DNA from: Microbacterium keratanolyticum
GTDB lineage: Bacteria > Actinomycetota > Actinomycetes > Actinomycetales > Microbacteriaceae
Assembly: GCF_016907255.1 (NCBI RefSeq)
Contig: NZ_JAFBBQ010000001.1
Coordinates: forward strand, 558,001-622,000
DNA: 64,000 nucleotides
Direction: 5' to 3'
The notes beneath the pieces were generated by a model, which was given only the letters and a program-made list of their open reading frames with translations, had not been told where the DNA came from and made no database searches. A program made the position numbers and the translations under genes. Positions within the stretch are counted from its first letter, which is position 1; each line of letters begins with the position of its first letter. Below are positions 35,780 to 44,038 of the stretch, in pieces.

Positions 35780-37234
35780 GTGGCCACAGCCGTCGCGCCC
35801 GCAAACCCACGCTCACGCGTGATCACCGCCAGCCTCGTCGGCACGACGATCGAGTTCTACGACTTCTACGTCTACGCGACGGCCGCTGTCCTGGTGTTCC
35901 CGATCCTGTTCTTCCCGACGGGAAACGACACCACCTCGCTCCTCGCATCCTTCGGTGTGTTCGGCGCGGCGATGGTTGCACGACCCATCGGCGCGATGGT
36001 GTTCGGCCACTTCGGTGACAGGTTCGGACGCAAGGCGACACTCGTCGCATCCCTGCTCACCATGGGAATCGCGACGTTCCTCATCGGTGTCCTGCCCACG
36101 TTCCAGCAGATCAACTGGTGGGCCGCTCTGCTGCTGCTCTTCCTACGCCTCGCCCAGGGCTTCGCCCTCGGCGGCGAGTGGTCGGGAGCGGCGCTCGTCG
36201 CGACCGAGAATGCCCCGGAGGGCAAGCGCGCCTGGTACGGCACTTTCCCCCAGCTCGGAGCTCCGATCGGCTTCATCATCGCGAACGGCATCTTCCTCGC
36301 GATCAACGCGCTGCTGCCGCATGAGAGCGACCCCTCGCTGAAGTCCGAGGCGTTCCTCTCCTGGGGCTGGCGCGTGCCGTTCCTCTTCTCGGCCGTGATG
36401 GTCATCGTCGGCCTGTGGGTGCGCCTGCGCCTCGTCGAGTCCGAAGCGTTCACGCGTGCGGAGTCCAAGGGCACGATCCGCAAGTACCCACTGGCGACGG
36501 TGTTCCGTCACCACTGGAAGCAGCTGATTCTCGGCACGTTCATCATGCTGGCGACCTACGTGCTGTTCTACCTGATGACGAACTTCACGCTCACCTACGG
36601 CACGAAGGCGGCGAGCCTGGAGGCCGCCTCCGCCGCCGCACAGGCCGCGGCCGAATCCACGGGCGCCGCGTTCGATCCATCCGCCTTCGCGGCTCAGTTC
36701 TATCCCGGCCTCGGATTCGGGTACACCAACTTCGTGATCATGCAGATCGTCGGCGTCGTGTTCTTCGGTGTCTTCACGCTCGTCAGCGGCCCGCTCGCAG
36801 ACCGCATCGGCCGCAGGAAGCTGCTGATCTGGGTGACCGCGGCCATCCTCCTGTTCGGCTTCACCTTCAACTTCTTCCTGCTGCCGCAGGCGACGCCCGA
36901 GCTGACCTTCGCCTTCACGCAGGCCTTCCTGATCCTCGGCTTCCTGCTGATGGGACTCACGTTCGGCCCCATGGGCGCGCTCCTGCCCGAGCTCTTCCCG
37001 ACCAACGTGCGCTACTCGGGCTCGGCGATCGCGTACAACGTGTCGTCGATCCTCGGCGCCGCGGTCGCACCGCTGATCGCGGTCGCACTGTGGTCATCGG
37101 CGGGCGGCGCACCCTGGCTCGTCGGCATCTACCTCTCCGCGATGGCGGCGCTGACGCTCATTGCGCTGATCCTGTCGCCGGAGACGAAGGATCTCGACCT
37201 GAACGCCGAGCTCGGAGTCCCCGCGCAGCCCTAG
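35780..37234 (+). CDS. MFS transporter, metabolite:H+ symporter (MHS) family
   Basis: 484 residues and twelve membrane helices. IEFYDFYVYATAA in helix 1, GHFGDRFGRKATL after helix 2 and FALGGEWSGAALVATE are typical of the MHS (citrate/proline/shikimate-type) branch. A longer loop with many alanines lies between helices 7 and 8. It should carry an organic acid or similar metabolite with protons. The GTG start has GGAGG upstream. Substrate unknown. Confidence 0.87.
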   Translation: MATAVAPANPRSRVITASLVGTTIEFYDFYVYATAAVLVFPILFFPTGNDTTSLLASFGVFGAAMVARPIGAMVFGHFGDRFGRKATLVASLLTMGIATFLIGVLPTFQQINWWAALLLLFLRLAQGFALGGEWSGAALVATENAPEGKRAWYGTFPQLGAPIGFIIANGIFLAINALLPHESDPSLKSEAFLSWGWRVPFLFSAVMVIVGLWVRLRLVESEAFTRAESKGTIRKYPLATVFRHHWKQLILGTFIMLATYVLFYLMTNFTLTYGTKAASLEAASAAAQAAAESTGAAFDPSAFAAQFYPGLGFGYTNFVIMQIVGVVFFGVFTLVSGPLADRIGRRKLLIWVTAAILLFGFTFNFFLLPQATPELTFAFTQAFLILGFLLMGLTFGPMGALLPELFPTNVRYSGSAIAYNVSSILGAAVAPLIAVALWSSAGGAPWLVGIYLSAMAALTLIALILSPETKDLDLNAELGVPAQP

Positions 37235-37245
37235 GCGCGGTGCTT

Positions 37246-37314
37246 CGGAGGAGAACTCCCGGATCGGAGGAGGATCTGCCGCTGGCGGTCCTCCGATCCG
37301 GGAGTTCTCCTCCG
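37246..37314 (+). terminator. long perfect hairpin after the MHS transporter
   Basis: Two 26-nt arms, 37246-37271 and 37289-37314, are exactly complementary and flank a 17-nt loop. There is no T-run. It starts 12 bp after the MHS stop and ends 68 bp before the next gene. It probably terminates or protects the MHS mRNA, but the stem is unusually long. Confidence 0.7.
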
Positions 37315-37382
37315 TGCCGTACGCGCTCGGGGTCACGAAACAGGCAGCGCATAGGAAGTTCGGCAGACAATGAGAGGCATCC

Positions 37383-39317
37383 ATGAGCCGACCCACAGAT
37401 AAGGCCACTATGTCTCGCACGGCGATGTCCCGCCGACGCGGCCGCACCAGCGCCCCCGAAGGGCCCCGCGCCACGTTCCGCCAGCTTCTCCCCTTCCTGT
37501 TCGAGCACAAGACCGTGCTCGTGTGGGTGACGATCCTCAGCGTCATCGGCGCGGTCGCCTCCCTGGTGCAGCCGCTGATCGTCGGCCAGGTCATCGACCG
37601 CGTGCAGAACGATCTCTCGCTCGGTCCGCTCATCTGGGCGCTCGTCGCCTTCGTCGTGATCTCGTCGATCATCTCGGGCTATCAGCACTACCTCCTGCAG
37701 CGCACGGGCACGGCGGTCGTCTACTCGAGTCGCCGCAAGCTCATCGCTCGCATCTTGCACCTGCCGATCAGCGAGTTCGACGCCCGTCGGACCGGCGATC
37801 TCGTGTCGCGCGTCGGCACCGACACCACGCTTCTCTACGCGGTACTGACACAGGGGCTCGCGGATGCCGTGGGCAGCATCCTCATCTTCGTCGGCGCCCT
37901 TGTCGCGATGCTCCTGATCGACCCTGTCCTTCTGCTGCTGATCGTCGTCGTGATTGGCGTCTCTGTCGTGGTCGTCGTGCTGCTGAGTTCGCGCATCCGG
38001 ACGGCGTCGACCGCTCAGCAGGAGAAGGTGGGCGAGCTCGCCTCCGGCGTCGAGCGGGCCGTCAGCTCGATCCGCACCGTCCGGGCTTCGGGCGCGACCG
38101 ATCGCGAGACCGAGACGGTGAGCGCGCTCGCGAAGGACGCCTACGGGCTGGGTGTGCGGATCGCGAAGATCTCCTCGATGGTGGTGCCGGTGGCCGGCAT
38201 CGCTCTGCAGGTGTCGCTGCTCGTCGTGCTGGGTGTCGGCGGCTTCCGCGTCGCCGACGGCTCGATCACGATTGCGAGCCTGGTGACGTTCATCATGTTC
38301 CTGTTCATGCTGATCATGCCGCTGGGTTCCGCCTTCGGCGCGATCACCTCGGTCAATCAGGCGCTTGGTGCGCTCGGGCGCATCCAAGAGGTGCTCGATC
38401 TTCCGACCGAGACGGAGGCGGATGCCACCGCTGCCGCCGAGATCGGACGCGAGGCGGACGACCCGGATGCCCCCGCGCTGGAGTTCCGCGATGTGCGCTT
38501 CCAGTACCCCGAGAACGTCATCGCCGCGCGCGCGGCTGCCGCGAAGGAGGCGCAGTCACTGCTCGTCGACGCGCACCTCGAACGTGCCGACGACGTGGTC
38601 GAAGACGGCCTCAGCGAAGCATCCGCCCCCGTCGCGCACGAAGTGCTGCGGGGTGTCAGCTTCGCCGTCCCCCGGGGCGCACGCGTCGCACTCGTGGGTC
38701 CGAGCGGTGCAGGTAAGAGCACCATCCTCTCCCTCATCGAGCGCTTCTACGACCCGACCGGCGGCTCCATCCGCCTGCACGGCCACGACGCGCGCACCTA
38801 CCCGCGCGACGAGCTGCGCGCGCACTTCGGCTACGTGGAGCAGGATGCGCCGACGCTCGCCGGCACTCTCGCCGACAACCTGCGCCTCGCCTCGCCCGAC
38901 GCGACCGATGCCGACTGCGAGCGGGTCCTCCGCGCCGTGAACCTCGGCGATGTGCTCGAACGCAATCCGCTCGGCCTCGAAGCACCCGTGGGCGAAGACG
39001 GCGTCATGCTGTCGGGCGGAGAGCGTCAGCGCCTCGCGATCGCGCGTGCACTGCTGACGGAGGCGCCGATCCTGCTGCTCGACGAGTCGACCTCGTCGCT
39101 CGACGGTGTCAACGAGCAGCGGATGCGCGAGGCGATCGACGCGGTCGCCACGGATCGCACCCTCATCGTGATCGCACACCGCCTGTCGACCGTCGTCGAC
39201 AGCGACCTCATCGTGGTCCTGCAGGACGGCGTCGTCGTCGGGCAGGGCACCCACACGGAGCTCGTCGAAGAGGTGCCGCTCTACCGCGATCTGGCACGCC
39301 ACCAGCTGCTGGCCTGA
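37383..39317 (+). CDS. ABC exporter, fused permease and ATP-binding domains
   Basis: 644 residues. Six membrane helices (about 45-320) precede an ABC domain with Walker A GPSGAGKST (439-447), signature LSGGERQRLA, Walker B ILLLDESTSS and switch IAHRLS. About 40 extra residues, rich in Ala and acidic residues (about 378-419), sit between the A-loop tyrosine of QYPE and the strand before Walker A, where relatives have fewer than ten. It may act as a homodimeric multidrug or lipid-type exporter. AGAGG precedes the ATG. Confidence 0.87.
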   Translation: MSRPTDKATMSRTAMSRRRGRTSAPEGPRATFRQLLPFLFEHKTVLVWVTILSVIGAVASLVQPLIVGQVIDRVQNDLSLGPLIWALVAFVVISSIISGYQHYLLQRTGTAVVYSSRRKLIARILHLPISEFDARRTGDLVSRVGTDTTLLYAVLTQGLADAVGSILIFVGALVAMLLIDPVLLLLIVVVIGVSVVVVVLLSSRIRTASTAQQEKVGELASGVERAVSSIRTVRASGATDRETETVSALAKDAYGLGVRIAKISSMVVPVAGIALQVSLLVVLGVGGFRVADGSITIASLVTFIMFLFMLIMPLGSAFGAITSVNQALGALGRIQEVLDLPTETEADATAAAEIGREADDPDAPALEFRDVRFQYPENVIAARAAAAKEAQSLLVDAHLERADDVVEDGLSEASAPVAHEVLRGVSFAVPRGARVALVGPSGAGKSTILSLIERFYDPTGGSIRLHGHDARTYPRDELRAHFGYVEQDAPTLAGTLADNLRLASPDATDADCERVLRAVNLGDVLERNPLGLEAPVGEDGVMLSGGERQRLAIARALLTEAPILLLDESTSSLDGVNEQRMREAIDAVATDRTLIVIAHRLSTVVDSDLIVVLQDGVVVGQGTHTELVEEVPLYRDLARHQLLA

Positions 39318-39331
39318 GCCCCGTACCATAA

Positions 39332-39393
39332 CGCGACGGCGAGATGCCGAAGCCACTCAGCCATGGGTGTGCTTCTGACATCCCGCCGTCGCG
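39332..39393. terminator. bidirectional hairpin between the ABC exporter and pckG
   Basis: CGCGACGGCGAGATG (39332-39346) pairs with CATCCCGCCGTCGCG (39379-39393) with one A-C mismatch, and GAAGC/GCTTC inside the loop extends the structure. It lies in the 92-bp gap between converging genes. Confidence 0.65.
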
Positions 39394-39409
39394 GGTCTTG
39401 TGGTGCCGA

Positions 39410-41278
39410 CTACGCCTTCTGGAGGCGGTAGCGCAGCGAGGCCAGTTCGGCGTTGAGCGCCGGCGGGAGCTTGGCACCGAACGTGGCGAAGAACTCCTCC
39501 GTGGAGTCGGCCTCGCGCTGCCATGCCTGCGGATCGACGTCGAAGAGCTCTTCGAGGTCGGCCTGCGTCACATCGGCGCCCTCGAGGTTGAGGTCCTCGA
39601 TGCGCGGCAGACGGCCGATCGGGCTCTCGATCGCGGTGACCTTGCCCTCGATACGGCGGATGATCCAGTCGATCACACGGGAGTTGTCTCCGAAGCCCGG
39701 CCACAGGAAACGCCCGTCAGCGCCGCGACGGAACCAGTTCACCTGGAACACGCGGGGTGCGCGGTCGAAGCGCAGCGAGCGCCCCACCTTGAGCCAGTGC
39801 GCGAAGTAGTCGCCCATGTTGTAGCCGCAGAACGGCAGCATCGCGAAGGGATCGCGGCGCAGCTCGCCCAGCGTGCCCTCGGCCGCGGCCGTGCGTTCCG
39901 ACGAGATGGTCGCGCCGAGGAAGACGCCGTGCGTCCAGTCGGTGGCCTCGACGACGAGCGGGACGTTCGTCGCACGACGCCCACCGAAGAGGATCACGTC
40001 AAGCGGAACACCGTCCGGCGACTCCCAGTCGTCCGCGATCTGCGGGCACTGCGCGGCCGGAACCGTGAAGCGCGAGTTCGGGTGGGCGGCCGGGCGTCCG
40101 GAATCCGGCGTCCACGCGTTGCCCTCCCAGTCGATGAGCTCGGCGGGGGCCTCGTCCGTCAGGCCCTCCCACCACACGTCGCCGTCGGGGCGCAGCGCGA
40201 CGTTCGTGAAGATCGTGTTGCCCCAGAGCGTCTCGACCGCCGTGACGTTGGTCGACTCACCCGTACCGGGTGCGACGCCGAAGAATCCGGCTTCGGGGTT
40301 GATCGCCCGGAGGCGACCGTCCTCGCCCGGGCGGATCCAGGCGATGTCGTCGCCGAGGGTCTCGACCGACCATCCCGGGATCGTCGGGCGCAGCATCGCG
40401 AGGTTCGTCTTTCCGCAGGCCGACGGGAACGCGCCCGCCACGTGGTACGCCTTGCCCTCCGGGCTCACGACGCGGATCAGCAGCATGTGCTCGGCGAGCC
40501 ATCCCTCGTCGCGAGCGATGACCGAGGCGATGCGCAGCGCGAAGCACTTCTTCGCGAGGATCGCGTTGCCGCCGTACCCGGAGCCGAAGGAGTAGACCTC
40601 GAGCGTCTCGGGGAAGTGGACGATGTACTTGTTGTCGTTGCACGGCCATTCGACATCCGTCTGACCCGGCGCCAGCGGTGCGCCGACCGAGTGCACGGTG
40701 CGCACCCACGGCGCGCCCTCTGCGATCTGGCGGGTGACAGCGTCGCCGACGCGGGTCATGATGCCGATGGATGCCACGGCGTAGGCGCTGTCCGTCACCT
40801 GCACCCCGATGTGCGAGAGCGCGCCACCGACGGGGCCCATCGAGAAGGGGACGACGTACATCGTGCGACCGCGCATCGAGCCCTCGAAGAGCTCGCCGAT
40901 CTGCGCGCGCGCCTCGGCGGGGTCCTCCCAGTTGTTCGTGGGGCCGGCATCCTCCTCCTTTTCGGAGGCGATGAAGGTGCGGCTCTCGGTGCGCGCGACA
41001 TCACTCGGGTGCGAACGGGCGAGGTACGAACCGGGGCGCCACTCGGGGTTGAGCTTGATGAGCTTGCCCTCGTCGACCAACGTGCGCAGGAGTGCGTCGT
41101 TCTCGGCGCGCGACCCGCCGACCCAGTGGATGGCAGCGGGCTGCGTGAGCGCGGCGATCTCGTCGACCCAGGCGACGAGATCGGCCATGGCAGGCGTGTC
41201 ATACGCCGGAGCCGTGCCAAAGCTGCGCAACGGCATCGCGGCCGGGGTGTGCGGGGCGAAGGTCTCGGCGATTGCCAT
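39410..41278 (-). CDS. pckG: phosphoenolpyruvate carboxykinase (GTP)
   Basis: 622 residues, normal for the GTP-dependent class. [13 protein letters not shown] holds the P-loop and the reactive cysteine, and [31 protein letters not shown] and PWNxDxR-like [14 protein letters not shown] are the substrate and metal regions. It converts oxaloacetate to PEP in gluconeogenesis. AAAGGAG lies before the ATG. It is divergent from a RamB-like regulator, with a 111-bp shared control region. Confidence 0.96.
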   Translation of the reverse strand: MAIAETFAPHTPAAMPLRSFGTAPAYDTPAMADLVAWVDEIAALTQPAAIHWVGGSRAENDALLRTLVDEGKLIKLNPEWRPGSYLARSHPSDVARTESRTFIASEKEEDAGPTNNWEDPAEARAQIGELFEGSMRGRTMYVVPFSMGPVGGALSHIGVQVTDSAYAVASIGIMTRVGDAVTRQIAEGAPWVRTVHSVGAPLAPGQTDVEWPCNDNKYIVHFPETLEVYSFGSGYGGNAILAKKCFALRIASVIARDEGWLAEHMLLIRVVSPEGKAYHVAGAFPSACGKTNLAMLRPTIPGWSVETLGDDIAWIRPGEDGRLRAINPEAGFFGVAPGTGESTNVTAVETLWGNTIFTNVALRPDGDVWWEGLTDEAPAELIDWEGNAWTPDSGRPAAHPNSRFTVPAAQCPQIADDWESPDGVPLDVILFGGRRATNVPLVVEATDWTHGVFLGATISSERTAAAEGTLGELRRDPFAMLPFCGYNMGDYFAHWLKVGRSLRFDRAPRVFQVNWFRRGADGRFLWPGFGDNSRVIDWIIRRIEGKVTAIESPIGRLPRIEDLNLEGADVTQADLEELFDVDPQAWQREADSTEEFFATFGAKLPPALNAELASLRYRLQKA

Positions 41279-41352
41279 GTCTGCTCCTTTGGAAGGGACG
41301 GGGTGTTGTGACCATTCTGCGGCGCATTTTTACGTCTTTTCCGGTGAAATCG

Positions 41353-41383
41353 ACTGTAAGAATCACAGTTCTTTCGATATGAT
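41353..41383. promoter_or_regulatory. inverted repeat and leaderless promoter of the RamB-like regulator
   Basis: ACTGT (41353-41357) and ACAGT (41365-41369) form an inverted repeat with a 7-bp spacer. TATGAT (41378-41383) ends 6 nt before the ATG at 41390, as in leaderless genes. The repeat sits where the -35 box would be, so self-control and joint control of pckG are plausible. Confidence 0.5.
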
Positions 41384-41389
41384 CAAGGA

Positions 41390-42832
41390 ATGAGCACCTC
41401 CGGACTCGAACTCAGCACGCTGGGACACCGCATCCGTCATCACCGTCTTGCGCGTGGACTGACACTCGACGAGCTCGGCGCCACTGTCGGCGTCGCCGGC
41501 AGCCAGCTGAGCCTGATCGAGAACGGGAAACGCGAGCCGAAGCTCTCCCTGCTCCAGGCGATCGCCCTCGCCACCGACACCGAGGTGACCGATCTCATCT
41601 CCGGTGAGCCGCCGAATCGGCGCGCGGCGCTGGAGATCGAGCTGGAGCGCGCGCAGGCCGGATCCGTGTTCCGCCAGCTCGGCATCGCGCCGGTGCGCGT
41701 GTCCAAGGGGATGAGTGACGAGACGATCGAATCGATCCTCGGACTGCACCGCGAGCTCCTCCGGCGTGAGCGCGAGGCCATCGCGACCCCGGAGGAGGCG
41801 CGCCGCGCGAACACCGAACTGCGCATCCGGATGCGCGAGCGGGGCAACTACCTGCCCGAGATCGAGCGCCTGGCCGAGAAGCAGCTGAAGGCGGCCGGAC
41901 ACACGTCCGGTGCGCTCTCACACCGCACCGTGAGCATCATGGCCGAGCAGTTGGGCTTCGAGCTGCTCTACGTCAACGACCTCCCGCACTCGACGCGTTC
42001 GGTCACCGACCTCGAGAACGGCCGCATCTATCTGCCGCCCGCGTCGATCCCCGGCGGGCATGGTCTGCGCTCGATGGCACTGCAGGCGATGGCACACCGC
42101 CTTCTCGGCCACACGCCGCCGACCGACTACGCCGACTTCCTGCAGCAGCGTCTCGAGATCAACTACTACGCCGCATGCTGCCTCATGCCCGAGACCGCCG
42201 CGGTGTCGTTCCTGCAGCAGGCGAAGAAGGATCGCAACCTTGCGGTGGAAGACTTCCGCGACGCGTTTGGCGTGACGCACGAGGGCGCCGGCATGCGCAT
42301 GACCAACCTCATGACCGAGCACCTGGGGATGCAGCTGCACTTCCTGCGCGTGGATGCGACGGGCGCGATCACCCGCGTGTACGAGAACGACGGCATCCCG
42401 CTGCCCATGGATGTCACGGGATCGATCGAAGGACAGCGCGTCTGCCGTCACTTCTCCGCCCGCCAGGCGTTCACGCAGCAGAACCGCACGACCGAGCACC
42501 ACCAGTACGTGGACACCCCGGGCGGCACGTATTGGAGCTCCACGCAGACCGGGTCCTCCGGCGAGGGCGAGTTCTCCGTGACCGTCGGAGTGGCCTTCGA
42601 CGACAGCCGGTGGTGGCGCGGACGCGAGACCTCCGAGCGCGCCGTGTCGCACTGCCCGGACGAGTCGTGCTGCCGTCGCCCTCCCGCGGATGCCACCGAC
42701 CGTTGGAAGGGGCGGGCCTGGCCGAGCGCCCGAGTGCACACGCACATGTTCTCACCGCTCCCCCGCGGAGCCTTCCCCGGGGTCGATGACAACGAGGTCT
42801 ACACCTTCCTCGACCGCCATGCGGGTGAGTGA
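41390..42832 (+). CDS. RamB-like XRE transcriptional regulator (short-chain acyl sensing type)
   Basis: 480 residues: an XRE helix-turn-helix (about 11-66, with GLTLDELGATVGVAGSQLSL), a middle IrrE/ImmA-like domain and a C-terminal DUF2083 region with a CPDESCC cluster. This is the build of RamB and PrpR-type regulators of acetate, propionate and glyoxylate metabolism in Actinobacteria. The metallopeptidase motif HExxH is not kept: residues 236-241 read HRLLGH, so it is probably a ligand-sensing fold. Divergence from pckG suits control of gluconeogenic growth. Confidence 0.82.
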   Translation: MSTSGLELSTLGHRIRHHRLARGLTLDELGATVGVAGSQLSLIENGKREPKLSLLQAIALATDTEVTDLISGEPPNRRAALEIELERAQAGSVFRQLGIAPVRVSKGMSDETIESILGLHRELLRREREAIATPEEARRANTELRIRMRERGNYLPEIERLAEKQLKAAGHTSGALSHRTVSIMAEQLGFELLYVNDLPHSTRSVTDLENGRIYLPPASIPGGHGLRSMALQAMAHRLLGHTPPTDYADFLQQRLEINYYAACCLMPETAAVSFLQQAKKDRNLAVEDFRDAFGVTHEGAGMRMTNLMTEHLGMQLHFLRVDATGAITRVYENDGIPLPMDVTGSIEGQRVCRHFSARQAFTQQNRTTEHHQYVDTPGGTYWSSTQTGSSGEGEFSVTVGVAFDDSRWWRGRETSERAVSHCPDESCCRRPPADATDRWKGRAWPSARVHTHMFSPLPRGAFPGVDDNEVYTFLDRHAGE

Positions 42833-42838
42833 TCCACC

Positions 42839-43906
42839 TCAGCCGGTGACGAAGCGCGCGTAGCGCAAGAGGGCCGCGTCGACCTCCTCGGCCGTCGCGG
42901 CCTTCGTGTCGAAGAGGTCCGGCTGTGGAGCATCCGCGTGCCGCCCGAGGGCTGTCGAGTGCTTCCACACGCCGATGACCTGCCCGTCGGCGACGATCAC
43001 GGGTCTCACCATGCCATTCGCGCCGGGGCCGACGGCGGCGCGAGCGTCGGCATCGGCGACGACGCTGCGGTCCACGTACGAGATGTAGTACTCGTCGAAC
43101 GGCGGCAGCGCCAGCACGCGGGGTGCGCCGGCGGCTCGGCGGGGGTGCTCGGCCGAGGAGAAGCGTCCCTCCGACACCTCGATGAGATCGGATGCCGCGC
43201 GCGCTGCGGCCTCTCTCGCCTGCGATAGCGTGAGCCCCGCCCACCAGGCGAAGTCCTCTGCCGTGGCCGGCTCGTGTCCCTTGATGTAGCGACGGAAGAG
43301 CTCTGCGAGCGGATCGTCCGGCGGCGCAGAGTCGGGGATCCACCTGTCCACGAGCACATGGATCTGCTCCCGCGCAACCCCGTCGGAACGGGGCACGACC
43401 GGCCCCTGACAGAGCACGCCATTGACGGTGAGGGCACCGAGGATATGGACTCCGCGCTGCGCGCGCGGATCGATGCCGATGCGCTCCAGCACCGCGAAGG
43501 CCTCGTCGCGGGTGAGTCCGGGCCCATGCATCCCGTCATCGATCGCGTGGCGCAACGCCTTCTCAGCGCGCGCGAGCACGTCTGCGTCGATGCCGAGCTG
43601 CCGCTCGCGTCCTGCGGCCTGCTGTCGCTGACGCGGTCCGGTGATCTGGAGCACCCACGCGAGGTCCTGCGCGGGGATGATGTGCAGCGTCCCGCGCATC
43701 GTCCAGGCACGCACGAGTTCGCCCCGCGCGAACTCCGCATCGATGCCGCGGAGCGTCGGCGCTCCGCGGGTGCGGGCGGCAAGCGCCCAACGCCCGCCCC
43801 AGAACTCCTGACTCTGCACCGCGAGCATGTGCGATGCCGCCTCGACCGGGGTGCGCGCGGGAGCGGTGAGCCGGTGGGATCGGAGACGCTCGGCGCGGAT
43901 GCTCAT
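42839..43906 (-). CDS. winged-helix DNA-binding protein, AlkZ/YcaQ-like (HTH_42) DNA glycosylase family
   Basis: 355 residues. The family core VEAASHMLAVQSQEFWGGRWAL is seen in two parts near residues 21-42, and QSQ falls where AlkZ-type glycosylases carry the catalytic Q-x-Q pair. RAWTMRGTLHIIPAQDL follows as in the family. Characterised members unhook crosslinks or excise bulky alkylated purines. Function here is inferred from family only. The start at 43906 has AGGA 4 nt upstream, and the 3' end lies 6 bp from the RamB-like gene end. Confidence 0.75.
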   Translation of the reverse strand: MSIRAERLRSHRLTAPARTPVEAASHMLAVQSQEFWGGRWALAARTRGAPTLRGIDAEFARGELVRAWTMRGTLHIIPAQDLAWVLQITGPRQRQQAAGRERQLGIDADVLARAEKALRHAIDDGMHGPGLTRDEAFAVLERIGIDPRAQRGVHILGALTVNGVLCQGPVVPRSDGVAREQIHVLVDRWIPDSAPPDDPLAELFRRYIKGHEPATAEDFAWWAGLTLSQAREAAARAASDLIEVSEGRFSSAEHPRRAAGAPRVLALPPFDEYYISYVDRSVVADADARAAVGPGANGMVRPVIVADGQVIGVWKHSTALGRHADAPQPDLFDTKAATAEEVDAALLRYARFVTG

Positions 43907-43948
43907 GCGTCCTATCTTCTGCGACGACCGGCCCGCAGAGAAGAAGGA

Positions 43949-43989
43949 GCGCTGTGGTGGTTCCGGCCGTTACAGAACCAGCACAGCGC
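43949..43989 (-). terminator. terminator hairpin after the GAPDH gene
   Basis: A 15-bp stem with one mismatch (43949-43963 with 43975-43989) and an 11-nt loop. On the minus strand it is followed by TCCTTCTTCTCT. It should end the GAPDH transcript. Confidence 0.65.
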
Positions 43990-44038
43990 CCCGATTCGCC
44001 GAGACAGGAGGGACCCGGCGAGCTGTGGGACCCGAAGG

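Noticed and set aside
41390..42832. A toxin-antitoxin or phage ImmA-type module, because of the XRE plus IrrE-like domains
   Set aside because: The single long protein with a DUF2083 C-terminus and no partner gene fits the RamB type of metabolic regulator.
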